Notes under the pieces: model-generated | The model's database searches: none | The model's input: only the letters and a program-made list of their open reading frames with translations | Told to the model about the DNA's origin: nothing | Translations under genes and position numbers: made by a program | In this document: in pieces, positions 10,681 through 22,269 of the stretch | Layout of the letters: each line of letters starts with the position of its first letter | Numbering within the stretch: position 1 is the first letter of the stretch | Assembly: GCA_963930645.1 (NCBI GenBank) | Contig: OZ005660.1 | Location: 247,712,731 to 247,776,730 of the forward strand | From: Salticus scenicus | Taxonomy: Eukaryota; Arthropoda; Arachnida; Araneae; Salticidae | Direction: 5' to 3' | DNA length: 64,000 nt

Positions 10681-10895
10681 TATTGCTTTCAGCTCGCTTT
10701 CTTGTTTGTCTAGTACAAATCTTACAATCGATTTTTAACTAACTTTCCGACTAGCAAGACATTTGAATTTCTTAGAATAACTCAGAACACGATGACAATG
10801 CCTTTGTAATTATTCCGGTAATGTGTCAAGTTTATATGATTCAACAGAAAACTTAAAAACGTGGTCTAGAGAAAGTTCTTTTTTTCTTTTAGTTT
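10680..10895 (+). repeat. R2 repeat, copy 2
   Basis: Same landmarks as 10194-10335, extended by TTATATGATTCAACAGAAAA and AAAAACGTGGT, which also follow the third copy at 31147-31185. The family unit is therefore at least 210 bp. Confidence 0.7.
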
Positions 10896-11184
10896 TTTAA
10901 TGATAAAGTAAAAAATTACTTGAATGTAAATAAACGAAACACTATGATGTACTAACTTGGAAAACGCAACATATGCTATAAAGGATCTTAGAAGAGAATA
11001 GAGTTGCTAATATTTCAAGTATACACCTAAGGCTGTAATAAACCTTTGTAGCATGTTTGCTTAGGAATATATCGTGGATTTATAGTAACAGACTGTAATA
11101 ATAAATTACACAATACACATTGGTTTTATGTAGTAATTGTTTTGCGGTATGCTCGGTGAATAAAAGAAACATTTTGAAGAAAAA

Positions 11185-11450
11185 TAAGTCATTCGAAAGA
11201 AATAATTTACTAGTCTAATGAAAAAAGGAAATAGTTATTGAAAAAAGAAAAATATATTTTGAAATGTATATCATATATTTAATATGTAATATTAATTCCA
11301 ATTTCTTGTTAACCATTTATATTTCATAGGAGTGAATTTTTGAAAGCAACGATGCTGATGGAAAAGTTAAGGTAGCATTAATATTACGAATAGTTCATCT
11401 TGTTTTGCAATCTCAGAATCTATATAATATTTCTCTAACGTGGACCAGTT
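11185..11450 (+). repeat. R1-associated repeat, distal copy
   Basis: Shares CATTCGAAAGAAATAATTTAC, CATATTTAATATGTAAT and the ACGATGCTG..GGAAAAGTTA landmark with the 2.9-8.1 kb copies. It ends in the TTCATCTTGTTTTGCA block. A tRNA-like A-box string (ACATAGCTCAGTGGA) follows at 11530 but without a B box. Confidence 0.5.
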
Positions 11451-12145
11451 TCAATTATTTTTTGTCGAAAAGATACGATACGCGAGGATAAAAAAAATAA
11501 TATTTATACATGAGCAATATTTAGCACGCGGACATAGCTCAGTGGACTAATAAGAAAAAATGACGACCTGATGAGATTATTTTACGAACAAAATGTATTT
11601 TTAACAGTTGTTTCTTCAGAATCTTTGCAAGCGTCATTTTAAACCTAGCAATATTTCTAATATATATACCGAATATGAACTTTTGTGTCGTAAATTGACT
11701 AAAAAAACACAATCATACAAAATATAATCAAAATAGGAATTATTTTATTTTATTTATTTATTTATTAAAAAAAAAAAAAAAAAGAAAAAGAAAGAAAGAA
11801 AAATACCAAAATTAATACAAAGTCATCGCCAACATGGCGACAAAAATTTAAAAGACGTCGTGGGACTCCTATATTAAAATTGTACTGCCTGTGGAAGTGT
11901 GAAAATTGGGTCGTGAACCATGAATTTTATTTGCAAACCTTTCTTTGAATGATTTTGGTTTCACTATTGTACAATATTAATTTGGTTTTAATAATAATTT
12001 GGCTTCTGGTAAATTAAAGTTTTAATTTGGTGGTGAAATTGGTATAACATTTATGAGTTTATAATTTTAAAGGTAAATAAGAAAAGAAATAAAATGCGAA
12101 TATTTCGCACGGGTTTGCTAGTAAATTATAATTATCTCTTTGTTA

Positions 12146-12700
12146 TTTTCCGACCATACATATGTAAGGAAAGTATTGTAATTATGTCAAAAATCTGACT
12201 TTAAGATTTTGGTGTTTCTATACGTTTTAAGGTCCCCCGAGTTCATTTTTACTATTTTTACGATGATGTATGTATATGTGTGTATATATCTGTGTATATA
12301 TATGTATGTGCGTGAGTGAACACAATAGTGCCTAAACGCTTTGTTCGAATGAGATGAAATTTGGTACGTATGATACAGGTCACCATAGGACAATCCTTAC
12401 TGATTTTGGTGAATATAAGATTTATATTTTTTTTAGAGTGACACAAATAAAAATTTTTTATTATTATGGTCTGCAGGCCCAAGTTTTTTAAAGTACGATA
12501 ACGTATAAACGCCTTATTCGATTGAACTGAAAATTTATTCACATATTAAAGGTCACAATTGCACGAACTGTGTAGATTTTGGTAAATCTAGCCCATATAA
12601 ATTTTTAAAGAGATACAAAAAAAAAAAAAAAAAAAAAAGAAAGAAAGAAAGAAATTCTCTATCATTATAGCCTAGGGACTCAAATTATTTGAAATGAAAT
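12146..12700 (+). mobile_element. Helentron-like element H1 (5' part and monomers)
   Basis: Begins with a hairpin CATACATATGTA and GGAAAGTATTG, a counterpart of the 5' ends at 28562 and 44102. Then come TTTCTATACGTTTTAAGGTC, a TATG/TGTG microsatellite (12265-12315) and two tandem monomers of about 173 bp, marked by AAACGC(T/C)TT(G/A)TTCGA at 12334 and 12507. The 3' end is not identifiable. ORFs on the minus strand here run through the microsatellite and are not genes. A related element lies inverted at 15110-15690. Confidence 0.55.
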
Positions 12701-12709
12701 AACATAAAA

Positions 12710-13598
12710 TTAAACATTAGAGAAAAATAGTGAAACACCTTGTTATAATTTTCAAGTTTATTTAACGATTTGTCTTACTTTACTTATACAATCGTTAATT
12801 ACTTCAAGTTCGGAAAGTCGCGTGGAATTATTCCATAAGTTTTTCTTTGCGAATATATTATAAAATTTTTAATATTATTTCCATGATTAATTCAATTAAT
12901 ACTTAATTTTCTAATGGCTTAAAAAAATTACAGAAAATAATTTACATTTTCTGGCAAATATTTTGCTGCAGAGCATTTTGATCTTTGATCTCCAATATCT
13001 CAAAAAGTACACATTTAATTTTTCTTTTCTTTTTTTCTTTTTTTTTTTTTTTAATTATATGTTATTTTTACATTTATTATCTATAACTATTGCAAATTTT
13101 AACATGAGACGGCCATGGGATGCTGAGTTATAAATTTATATGCAACTCTACATCAGTATTTTCATATTAACATAACGTGAGTTTTTCCGATATTTTGTTT
13201 CCTAATTAACTAAGAGATATACCATTGGCATCATTAGAATGCTTATAATACAGGACTTATTTTAATCTATTATTCCATATGAAAGTAGGCAGAAACTGTA
13301 TTTCATTTCCTAGCATCGGTTACTATATTCATTTCAAAATTTCTTTGATATAGCTTTAGATTAGGAGCCCCATGATGGATTTTAATTTTTTTTATTGTCC
13401 TTTCGGTGTTGAATTAAAATGGCTGTCGCAATTTCGTAAGCAAAGAAACGTCCAAACAAATTCGGCCCTCAATTTCTAATTTCTCAAAGGGGTTCTGTAC
13501 GGAAACTGTTATACTTTTTTAGCACGATATTTCTCAATTTTATTTTAATTATTCAAAGAAAAAATTTCACGTTTTTTTTCAATTTATATGTAAATATA
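12710..13598. other. No recognisable feature
   Basis: AT-rich DNA with poly-T tracts near 13050. I see no repeat shared with the rest of the window and no coding signal. Confidence 0.5.
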
Positions 13599-13600
13599 TA

Positions 13601-14569
13601 CACTCTATAACAAAAAAAGCGACGCACCAAGAAGGGGTTATCCGAATGGGACAAAAATTGGTAGATGTGATGTACATGTGAAGAAAAACAATTAATTACA
13701 GTTTCAGAAAATTTGAATGATTTAATCAAGAGAAAGGACCTCACAAAGTAAACAAGTCAATAACGCGTTGGTCCACTTCTGGCCCTTATGTACGCAGTTA
13801 TTCGGCTTGCGCTTGGTATTAATTGATAGAGTTGGCAGTTGTGCTCCTCTGAAGTATCGTGCAAATTCTGTCCAATTGGTGCGTTAGACTGGCAAAATCC
13901 CGAGCTGGTTGTAGGACCCTTTTTATGAGGCTCCAAACGTCCTCAGTGGAAGAGAAATCCGGCGACTGCGATCAAGCCCATTTCACTGAATCGCCTATTA
14001 AGGGTCTTTGAAGTCACTGAAGTACCAGTTGCACGTAGGATCGACGATAATAATGAATCGGAGCTTTGAGTACCGCTCTGACGATTGACTGGTTCTCTCT
14101 TTCTGCCCTCTCTTTAGTCCGACCGCTTTCTCCCTGACGCTGTGTTCGGCCATGGTTCACCCATCCCTGTCAATATCATCTAATAGTGGTATCGCTCCTA
14201 CATAAGTGTTAAAAAATTTGCAGATTAGACCAACCGGCTACTTTGAGCCCAACTACACACCACACTCAAATGCTGACATCTGCGCATGTTTTTTGCGCAC
14301 CTGTATGCGAGGCATAGTTACTGTCTTTCTCAGTAGACGGAAAATAATTCTCGAAGAATTTATGACCTGGGATGAAAATTTCTTATTTTTAATATTCTGC
14401 CAATTGCGCAGTTAAGATGCGCTGCAGCGTCGCATGCTCATTCGATGGCAGCCAAACTTTAAAATTCTGCATTTTCCATCGAAACCTGTACGTATGTGGA
14501 TTTGTTTCCAGTTTGCTTTACTCCTTCTTGGTGCGTCCTTTTTTTTTTTTTTTTTTTTTTTATAGAGTA
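13601..14569 (-). pseudogene. Degenerate Tc1-family element, minus strand
   Basis: Terminal inverted repeats CACTCTATAAC...GCACCAAGAAGG and its mirror, extended by poly-T at the right, with TA at 13599-13600 and 14570-14571. Read on the minus strand between about 13990 and 13760, the transposase C-terminal third is clear: SQSPDFSSTEDVWSLIKRV (the Glu is the third catalytic residue; family members usually have SPDLSPIE(H/N)VW), then LQPARDFASLTHQLDRI. A stop precedes SQSPD. At 969 bp the element is much shorter than the usual 1.5 kb or more. The segment 14000-14500 has no recognisable transposase, so the first two catalytic Asp residues are lost or beyond recognition. The plus-strand 69-codon ORF at 14206 is a shadow. 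Confidence 0.75.
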
Positions 14570-14579
14570 TACATTACCT

Positions 14580-15100
14580 AAAAAGAAATACGTTTATGTA
14601 TGTATTTATTTATTTTTGCATTATTTATTTTTTCTTTAAAATAATTTTAAATTAAAATGGGATTTTTACTTAATTTTCTTCAAATCAAATATCTGGATTA
14701 AATTAAAAAATACAGCGTTAGCAAAATAATGTCTTTATTAATAAGTATACCAATTTTTCATAAAATCTAATAATCTGAACATTGACAAACTTTCAGCTTG
14801 ATATATTTTGAATAAAAACAAAAAGGGTTGCACGTTCATTCAAGGTGTAATACAATAAATGGCGACAACATAAAATCACTGACTGAAAGAAATAGTACGA
14901 TCTGACGTATTACTACTACTACTACTACTACTATTCCTACTACTACTTAGAATACAGCGTAACTCCATTCGACTTCCAGAAAATTAATTAATTAACGGTT
15001 GTATAAATAAATTAAAGTAAGACAAGTCCAGTTTGTGCGACAGTTTATACACATGTTTCAAGTCACGTGACTTACAACATGTCCATAAATTTTTAGCTCT
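14580..15100. other. No gene; short TAC microsatellite
   Basis: AT-rich with a (TAC)n run at 14910-14932. Nothing else recognised. Confidence 0.6.
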
Positions 15101-15109
15101 GACGACTAA

Positions 15110-15690
15110 GGCGTTTAGACGCTATCACACTTTAAAAGTTTGGCCTAATGATAAAGAATTTATCTTTTTGTCCCTGTAAAAAAACTATATGTCCTAGAAG
15201 ATTCACCAACATCAATAGAGTTTGTGCTATGGTGACCTGTAACATACGTACCAACTTGCAGCTCATTCAAACAAAGTGTTTAAGCACTATCGTGTTCACT
15301 CACTCACACACACACACATATACATGAATATATCATCGTCAAAATAGCAAAAATGAACTCAGGAACTCAAAACATGTAGAAATACCGAAATCTCAAAATA
15401 TACTGACCAACCGTCCCCATTTTTTTGGGACAAATAGGGACGCCCTTTTTTTTTTTTTTTTTTTGAAGGCATTTTTCTAAGTTATAAAAAATTGTAGAAA
15501 CTAAATTATTAATCAGTAACACTTTATTTTTAGTCCTTATTTATTAGGAATGAAAAAATGCATCCATAATTTGATAATTGTAGTAATTTTTTATGCTTCT
15601 CTATTATAAAGGTACTTTGATCTGTCAGCCTACTCAAAGTCGAATTTTTGACATGATTACAATACTTTCCTTACATAAGTATTAATAATG
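15110..15690 (-). mobile_element. Helentron-like element H2 (minus strand)
   Basis: Reverse-complement relative of H1. The 5' signature (TACAATACTTTCCTTACATA on the plus strand) is at the right edge, then CA microsatellite at 15300-15325 and the monomer with GTTTAAGCACTATC / GGTGACCTGTAACATACGTA. A poly-T run at 15444-15464 interrupts it. H1 and H2 form an inverted pair enclosing the Tc1 remnant. Confidence 0.5.
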
Positions 15691-15699
15691 ATGATAATC

Positions 15700-16090
15700 T
15701 ATACTATTACAATAATAATAATTCTTGGGAAAAATATAAAAGCAGAGAAAATGACATAGATTGTCTTTTTCATTCTCAATGACTAAATTAACTATAAGGA
15801 ACACCGGATTTTTCTACCAAGTTTCCTTTCCTTTTCCCAATCTATTAACTCAGAGGAAATGAATGCTAAAGGAACTTTAGATCAGGCATGCAATACTAAT
15901 GTGAATTTAATTAAAACAAGAACACTGTATTAGTGATTCTATTAGTGTTTGTTTTGTTAGAAGCATTCATACTACTTAAAAAACTTCTGTTATCTGATAA
16001 GGATTCTTGAATGTAATTTAAATTAAAGATGTAGTTTTCGGGAGCGATTTTTTTTTTTTTTTTTTTTTTAATAATTAGTTAAATCAGTTG
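15700..16090 (+). repeat. Long repeat R3, copy a
   Basis: R3 landmarks in order: CATTCTCAAT..., GGATTTTTCTACCAA, TTAACTC..GGAAATGAATGCT, GCAATACTAATGTGA, ATTAGAAGCATT, TTTCGGGAGCG. The same order is found near 17.9, 19.5, 20.1, 28.4 and 31.6 kb. Noncoding. Confidence 0.7.
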
Positions 16091-16379
16091 CAAGAATTTT
16101 TTATTTTTAATTTTTTAAAGAAAAGTAGTATTATTTTAACTATTAAAATCATTTAAAAAATATATAATGTTACTTAATTGCTAATAAGCTTTATACTTTA
16201 ATAACCCCCCCTCCCCCCCCCCCAAAAAAAAAATTAAAAGTTTAATTCTTATAAAAAAAAAAAATTTATTTAAATGAATAATCATTTTTTTCCTGTAACA
16301 AAAATCATTGTAATATACTAAGCATTGGACACTTTATGAAATTAATATATATATATATATAGAAATTATTTTAATTTGA

Positions 16380-16760
16380 AAATAAAGATATGTTTTATTG
16401 GTGTAGGTTTGAGAGGGTTTTATATCACTCTAGTGCTACACTATGGGCAATTGGCGACGGCCTGGGACCCACCCATAGGGGTGATCTGAAAACAAGCCAT
16501 CTAAATTTTGATCCTCCACGGTGGTCATGTTGTTGGAGTAGAAATTAATTGCCGTATGTCAACACGTGAAAATTAGACATGGGGGTGATGCCGTCCATAG
16601 GAGTCTTTCTATGGGGTAAGGCACCTATATATACGAGTTGGCGCATCAGGCATGTTGTTGCCTTAGGGTTGCCACACGTACTCAGCGTTTTCCGTAGATA
16701 AACAAACGGCAGCCATTATTTCGTTTTGTATTACTTTGGAGTTATTTTAGCTCGGTAAAT
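16380..16760 (+). promoter_or_regulatory. Possible promoter-like, less AT-rich tract
   Basis: A GC-richer, nonrepetitive stretch in an AT-rich background. A TATATATA box lies near 16627, about 140 bp upstream of the THAP-like ATG at 16767. This could equally be the interior of an unrecognised transposon. Weak call. Confidence 0.2.
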
Positions 16761-16766
16761 TATCAT

Positions 16767-16838
16767 ATGGGAGATTGTTTAGTGATAAATTGCTATAATC
16801 CCTCAAGAAAAGAATCGGGTGTAATCACCCGAGTTTAA
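16767..16838 (+). pseudogene. Possible THAP zinc-finger N-terminus, degenerate
   Basis: ATG opens MGDCLVINCYNPSRKESGV and stops after 23 codons. The Cys-x4-Cys spacing right after the start, followed by N-x-S-R-K, resembles the beginning of THAP DNA-binding domains found in P-element-like transposases and host factors. After the stop, other frames give only short matches. No C-x2-H half is visible. It could be a decayed P/Kolobok-type transposon or chance. Confidence 0.22.
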
Positions 16839-16879
16839 AAGAAAATCGGGAAATACACCAAACAGCTAGGCATTTGAAA

Positions 16880-17640
16880 CGTTATGAAATGGAAAAAAAA
16901 AAAAAAAGAAAGAAAGAAAAACTCACAGATTTTAGTAATCCCTATTTTGAATACCACTATTTTTAATATATTAATCTTCGTATAAGTTCTTTCTTTTTTT
17001 TATTTTCTTATTTATATCTTTTTTTTTTTTTTTTTTTTTTTAATGAAATATTGCATCAAAAAACTGTCCCAACATTTCAGAACTTAATAAAAAAATTGTT
17101 GTCATTTTAAGTGGAAGTATAAGCTAGACACGCAAAATGAACAGCGACAGCAGAAATTTTTTTTATTGTTATTGTTATTATTATTATTATTATTATTATT
17201 TAAGAATAAAGAGAAATTTGTAATATATAGACCATTTAGCGTTACAGCTTTAGTATATGATTCCCTTGGTGACTTTTGAAATTTCGTTGCTATTTGGCAA
17301 TAATTTTTTTGGTATAATTGTTAGTTTAAAAAATAAATAAATAAATAAATAAATAAATAAAATCTAGTTCCAATCTTTTCTAATGCCATGTTCTTTTTGC
17401 TATTGCATTTTTTAGCTAAGACAATATTTCTAATATACAGCTAAGTTTAAAATGGCGTTTGCATTAGCAAAGATGCAATATTTAAAATGCCTTTTTTCTG
17501 CAATATGATCTAATTAGATGCACTAAATGTAAATAATTTATGCGATTATTGTAAAAATTTCATTATTATTATCACTGTTATTTGCAGTATTTTATAATTT
17601 ATTTATATTTTTATCAAACTATACTTTGTAATATAAACAA
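16880..17640. other. No gene; microsatellites only
   Basis: Poly-T near 17020, (TTA)n near 17178 and (AAAT)n near 17330. No conserved coding signal. Confidence 0.6.
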
Positions 17641-18118
17641 ATGATTAAGTGTTTTGATTATGTCTGACTGTGTGATAAGATTATATTCTTATAAATACTC
17701 ATAATTTTTGTGTTAAATCCTCATACGAATAAATATTTTTCTTACGGATTGATAGATTCTAAACATATGACACATTATGATAGGAATGAAAAAAAAAAAA
17801 AAAAAAAAAAAAAAATCCAGAAAGTAATATAATCTGAAACTCTTTTGTATTAAATATAAAAGAAAAAAGAAAAGAATTGCGTATATCATCCTTTGTATTC
17901 TCAATTAATACCTAATTAATCGTCCTGAAATATAGCTAATACCAGATTTTTCAATAATAATAATAAATAAATAAATAAAAAAATCTTTCTCTATATTAAT
18001 TAACTTAAAGGAACCAAATGCTGCCAATCCTACAGTTAAGACACGTAATACTAATGCGAGTTTAATTAATACATTACCAGCTCTTCTATGAATGCTGTAC
18101 TTGAAGCATGAATACTAT
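17640..18118 (+). repeat. R3 repeat, copy b (left part)
   Basis: Carries the upstream R3 block (GTGTGATAAGATTATATTCT..., AAATCC..ACGAATAAATATTT) matching 28080-28310, then GTAATACTAATGCGAGTTTA. R3 resumes at about 18360 (AATTTTAATTTAGAAAGGCAG...GCGAAAATATTC) and runs to about 18470. Confidence 0.65.
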
Positions 18119-18358
18119 AGTGCGACCACGTTTCCTACGACTAACGGTGAGGACGAGTCCAAATGTTTAGAGGGATGCAAAATTGGCCGAGAGATAGTTA
18201 TTTGGCAAACATCCAGTTATTCGGTATTCTCTTATCGTTTATTTTCTCTCAGTCACCCCTATTTTAACACTGGACTCGTTCAATCCGCACTTGCGCAGAG
18301 GCTTCCATGGTCGCAAGAAATGTGGTTAAAGAATACCTATAAAAATTTCAATGTTTGA
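18119..18358. mobile_element. Insertion of unknown type inside R3 copy b
   Basis: Sequence between the two R3 parts has no match in other R3 copies and is clearly less AT-rich. It has weakly inverted ends (TGCGACCACG near 18121, CATGGTCGCA near 18307). An 88-codon ORF (18092-18358) overlaps it but resembles nothing I know. Likely a small nonautonomous element. Confidence 0.4.
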
Positions 18359-18493
18359 AGAAAAATTATAGAGAAGAATTTTAATTTAGAAAGGCAGTTT
18401 TTAACAGCGAAAATATTCATTAAGTAAGTTATTCATTTGTAACAAATACGGCTATTTATTTATTTATTTACTGCTTCTAGTTGATACAAAAGA

Positions 18494-18720
18494 TAATCTG
18501 GTGTGGCACTTATACGACTTTCTCTCACACTGAAATTCAATTCTATTGTAGAATTCAGATTGTAGATTTAAGAGTGAGGTAACAAACGAACGGTGAATGA
18601 ACTTTATACAAGCTCTAAAAACATGTTTTTCGAATCAGAGAGTCTTAAAATGTGTAAATATAACAAAAACTCAATTTTGAAAATTTGACCACAAAACAAC
18701 ACTTTCTCTACCATACATTT
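18494..18720 (-). mobile_element. Helentron-like element H3, 5'-truncated
   Basis: Minus-strand relative of the element at 43727-44102. The 3' signature (AATCTGGTGTGGCACTTATA on the plus strand, then GACTTTCTC) is at the left. AAAATGTGTAAATATAACAA and AAAATTTGACCACAAAACAA are at the right. Most of the interior is deleted. Confidence 0.55.
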
Positions 18721-18923
18721 ATTCGGAAGTTTTACATACATTTATTCGGGTAGATTGATTTCTTTTTTCTCATCAAGTAGCCGCCATTTTGAAACAAAAA
18801 AATATGGATGTAGGCTATGTACTGCCAGAAAAAAATCCCCCCCCCCCGCCACGCATAATTTCGTCGTAAATTATCGTAGGAAAAAGCAAAGCAGCTGGTA
18901 CCGATCGATTTGTAATAAATAGT

Positions 18924-18963
18924 AAATCTAACTATACGGTTATAAAATCGTATAGTTAGATTT
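18924..18963. repeat. Perfect 15-bp stem hairpin
   Basis: AAATCTAACTATACG pairs with its exact complement across a 10-base loop. It is not followed by a T-run, so it does not look like a terminator. Function unknown. Confidence 0.8.
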
Positions 18964-19092
18964 TGCTTATGGGACCGTCTACATATTAAAACTGGCACCA
19001 ACTTCATTTTTTTCAATGGTAATCCCCATTTTTTATATATATATTTTTTAATTATTTGGATTTTTTATTATTTAAAATTTGTGTATTTTGCT

Positions 19093-19246
19093 CAAGTCGA
19101 AGTCGAGGTCCAAGTCGAGGTCGAGGTCGAGGTCCAAGTCGAAGTCGAGGTTCAGATCCAAGTCGAGGTCGAGGTCCAAGTCGAAGTTGAGGTTCAGGTC
19201 CAAGTCGAGGTCGAAGTCCAAGTCGAAGCCGATGTTCAAGACGAGA
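19093..19246 (+). repeat. Hexanucleotide minisatellite
   Basis: About 25 imperfect copies of GTCGAG/GTCCAA/GTTCAG. Because the period is a multiple of three it stays open (frame of Val-Glu-Val-Gln repeats, 19081-19281), but it is simple-sequence, not a gene. Confidence 0.9.
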
Positions 19247-19279
19247 TAATATTGAAAAAAAAAAAAATCACTTATGTCT

Positions 19280-19420
19280 AATTACTATAGAAACTAATGC
19301 CTATAATTTTTATTTCAAATCTGCATATGAAAACTTATTTCTCGTATTTTAAGAAATATTGAAAATTAAAAAAATTTTCAAACGTTATGATATGAATCAG
19401 GAAAAACATTTTGCAGAGTA

Positions 19421-19451
<31 letters not shown>

Positions 19452-19800
19452 AAATGTCAAATAAGACTAAATCATTTTTTTTTTTTTAATTCTCCATTAA
19501 TACCTGATTAACTGTACTAAACTGTTAATTAAATAAAAGAAAATGAAATTTAGATATATTGCAGTTATTACATGTAGTACTAATAAAAGTTTAATTAATA
19601 CATGAACATTAGACATGCAGTTCAATTAATGTTTCATTAGATGCATCCATATTGCTTTAAAAAAATTTCTCTGTTTTACGAAGAATTCTTGGGATTTACG
19701 TTAATTTGAAGCTGTAGTTTTCGAAAGTGATTTCTTAGATATTTTCAATTCAATTAATATATAATTTGTAAAAACACGGCTCTTTCAACTACATAAAATT
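19280..19800 (+). repeat. R3 repeat, copy c
   Basis: Upstream block (CATATGAAAACTTATTTCTC, ACGTTATGATATGAA) then TCTCCATTAATACCTGATTAAC, TTACATG..AGTACTAATAAAAGT and TTCGAAAGTGATTTCTTAG. Internal (AT)n at 19420-19450. Confidence 0.65.
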
Positions 19801-19909
19801 ATTTTAGGTAATATAATAAAAAGAATTGGGAAAAAAGATTAGTAGAATATTATCAGTTGACATTAAAAAAAAAAAAAAAACATTAATTATACTCAATATT
19901 GATAAATAA

Positions 19910-20485
19910 CTTATATCTAAAATTAATATTAAATAAACTAATACTTAATAATTTTATCTTAAATTTTTATATATGTATACCTATTTCTCTTATTGTATGA
20001 ATCACTTACAGATTATGAACATTTGAAATATTAAGATATACAAACAAAGAAAATTTTCTAGACAGTAATATAATTTGAAAAAAGAGAAAAATATCATTGA
20101 TAGGCTTTTTTCATTCTCAATTAATAACTAATTAACCATTCTGGAATATAAAAAACACGGGATTTTCCCACCAAATTTCCGTCTCTAACTATTAATTAAC
20201 TCAAAATAAATGAATGCTGAAGAATCTACTGATAAGACGTGCAATACTAATGTGAGTTTAATTAATCCAAGAATATTAGATTAGCAATTCCATTACTGTT
20301 TCATTAGAAGCAGGAATACTGCCTAAAAATTTCTTTTGTTCTAGAAAGAACTCTCGGGGTGTACTTTAATTTGAAGATGTAAGTTTCCAGGAACGAAATC
20401 TCGAATACTTAATTAATTTAATTTATTAGTTAGTTGCCTTTCAGTAAACATTGCTTTATATATATATTATTACATTAAAAAAAAT

Positions 20486-20518
<33 letters not shown>

Positions 20519-20655
20519 ATATATATTTTTTTTCTGTTTGATATGAGAATTTCATTACAAAATATAAATAATCGCAAAGATATAATTCCTAAAACAAAAA
20601 AATTACGAATTTTTATTTCTCTTGATTAAGAATAGGGATGATTAATTTTGATGTA
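19910..20655 (+). repeat. R3 repeat, copy d, with linked downstream segment
   Basis: R3 landmarks followed by AAAATATAAATAATCG(C/T)AAAGAT and a P1 MITE. Copy f (31370-32116) has the same extension and the same MITE at the corresponding position, so d and f are duplicates that already contained the MITE. Confidence 0.75.
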
Positions 20656-20910
20656 ACGTCGGCAGCAAAATTATTCGAGCGCTACTAATAATTCCTATGT
20701 AAAAAAGGTTATACTGTTATATACCTTAATACTGTTTTATTATTATTACTATTATTATTATTATTATTATTATTAAATCCTTGTCGTATCATGCTCTTAG
20801 ATTGACTAAGAACATGATTCGGCAAGGATTTATTTAACAAATCAGTATTAAGTGTACTTTTTTTTATATAAAAATTATTGCTAGCGCTCGAATAATTTTG
20901 CTACCGACTG
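20656..20910. mobile_element. P1 palindromic MITE, copy 2
   Basis: 255 bp with TA at 20654-20655 and 20911-20912. It has subfamily arms CAAAATTATTCGAGC rather than CAAAAGTGTCCGAAC. A (TTA)n expansion (20740-20776) lengthens the left arm. The central CTTAGATTGACTAAG hairpin is conserved. Confidence 0.85.
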
Positions 20911-20949
20911 TATTGTTTTTTATTTAAATTTTCGAAATTGAATTTTTGT

Positions 20950-21180
20950 TACATTTATACGTTATATGGTCCACTGAGTCCAAAAAACATGTTTTTATCG
21001 GTTGGTCTGTGTGCGTGTTATTAGCATATCTCAAGAACAAATGTTAGCAGAAAGTCCAAACTCGGTATTCTAATTATGTGTCATATAAGGATGCCACACT
21101 AAACTTTTCGTTGTTATCAAGCCAATGGTTCATGCACAGGGACATCCAAGAGAATTCAAATACATTATATATATATGGGG
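20950..21180 (+). mobile_element. Helentron-like fragment H4
   Basis: Plus-strand fragment sharing AACATGTTTTTAT, GCATATCTCAAGAACAAAT, TATAAGGATGCCACACTAAA and GGGACATCC with the reverse complement of 43727-44102. Both ends lost. Confidence 0.5.
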
Positions 21181-21368
21181 AAATTTCTGATAAGTACAGT
21201 GTAACACCTATAGGCTGATAATGAATATAATAAAAATATATTCAGTAGATTAAGATAAAAACGATAACTGGCTATAAAAATTTGTGATTTTAAACTTCAT
21301 TTTACTTTGTATTAGATAACTGGAAAAAATTCATCTTTATATCTATTTCTGTGAATATTATTTTAACG

Positions 21369-21450
21369 CGGCCCTCCGTGACCGAGTGGTTGTGTCACAA
21401 CACTACTAATCGCCTTTGAGCGGGTTCGATTCCCGCGCTAGTTGTGGGTG
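21369..21450 (+). mobile_element. tRNA-derived SINE head
   Basis: An A-box-like TGACCGAGTGGTTG and a perfect B box GGGTTCGATTCCC, 45-50 bp apart, with a long variable region as in Leu/Ser tRNAs. The acceptor stem does not close, so this is a SINE, not a tRNA gene. The tail runs on toward 21530. Confidence 0.65.
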
Positions 21451-21685
21451 TTTTTCCAATTCTGCCTATTATAATTCTGTCTGACGAAGACTTACAAGCA
21501 GACTTTGAGTCAAGCATACAAGTTTGATATATATATGTGTAATCAATAAATTACAATAAAAATGGCAATACATAAATTATTTTAGCTTAAAATATTTGTT
21601 TAAGATTTATAAATGTTCATTCCATATACATAGTCTTCAACTTTTTCGCATTGTAAATACACTCCTTTTAATAAATCTTATTTAA

Positions 21686-22264
21686 TCCGGCAGGACGGGC
21701 GTGGGGTGTTTTGATACCCCATGCCCGGAAATATTTATCTGCTGTCTCTCCCTATAAACAGAAGTAGTCGGGTCCTTTAGTGCCTGCCTCCAAGGCCCTC
21801 CTCCGTGCGGAGAGTATGAAACTGGCAAATTCAGACTCTTTTTCATTCTTATATAACACTCAGAAATTGAAGCTATATGTAAAAACTGCAAAAAATCTAA
21901 AGTTTCTGATCCATGTAAGAAAATTCATGTCTCAGTATTCTTATCCACAGTAATGTATAATTTTTATTATAATAAATATTGTAAAGAAAATAATTAAGTG
22001 CACCACATGGGAAAAGTTAAGTTTTTCGAACAAGGAGGAAAAAGTTGAGTGCTTTTAATTTATTTTCTATTACTTTTTTAAGTTAACGATAATTGAACAT
22101 TTCAGTTATTTATTTTCACGAGAAAGAGTGTAATTACTATGAATTTCATTAACAGATTGAATTCTAAAGATTTTTTTCGTATTTATCTTATTTAATATGT
22201 TTGGGGTGCGCTGACACCCCATGCCCGCCCTCATGTTACGTTTCACGTCGCCCGTTCTGCCAGG
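21686..22264. mobile_element. piggyBac-like nonautonomous element
   Basis: 579 bp flanked by TTAA (21682-21685, 22265-22268) with inverted ends TCCGGCAGGACGGGC / GCCCGTTCTGCCAGG. Just inside each end, in the same orientation, lies a small hairpin unit GGGGTGt....ACCCCATGCCCG (about 21704 and 22203). No transposase; ORF 21682-21891 minus is a shadow of the end region. Confidence 0.8.
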
Positions 22265-22269
22265 TTAAT

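Noticed and set aside
19081..19281. 66-codon Val-Glu-Val-Gln repeat ORF
   Set aside because: Product of a hexanucleotide minisatellite; stays open only because the period is a multiple of three.
21369..21450. tRNA gene
   Set aside because: A and B boxes are present but the acceptor stem does not pair, and similar heads occur in SINEs here.
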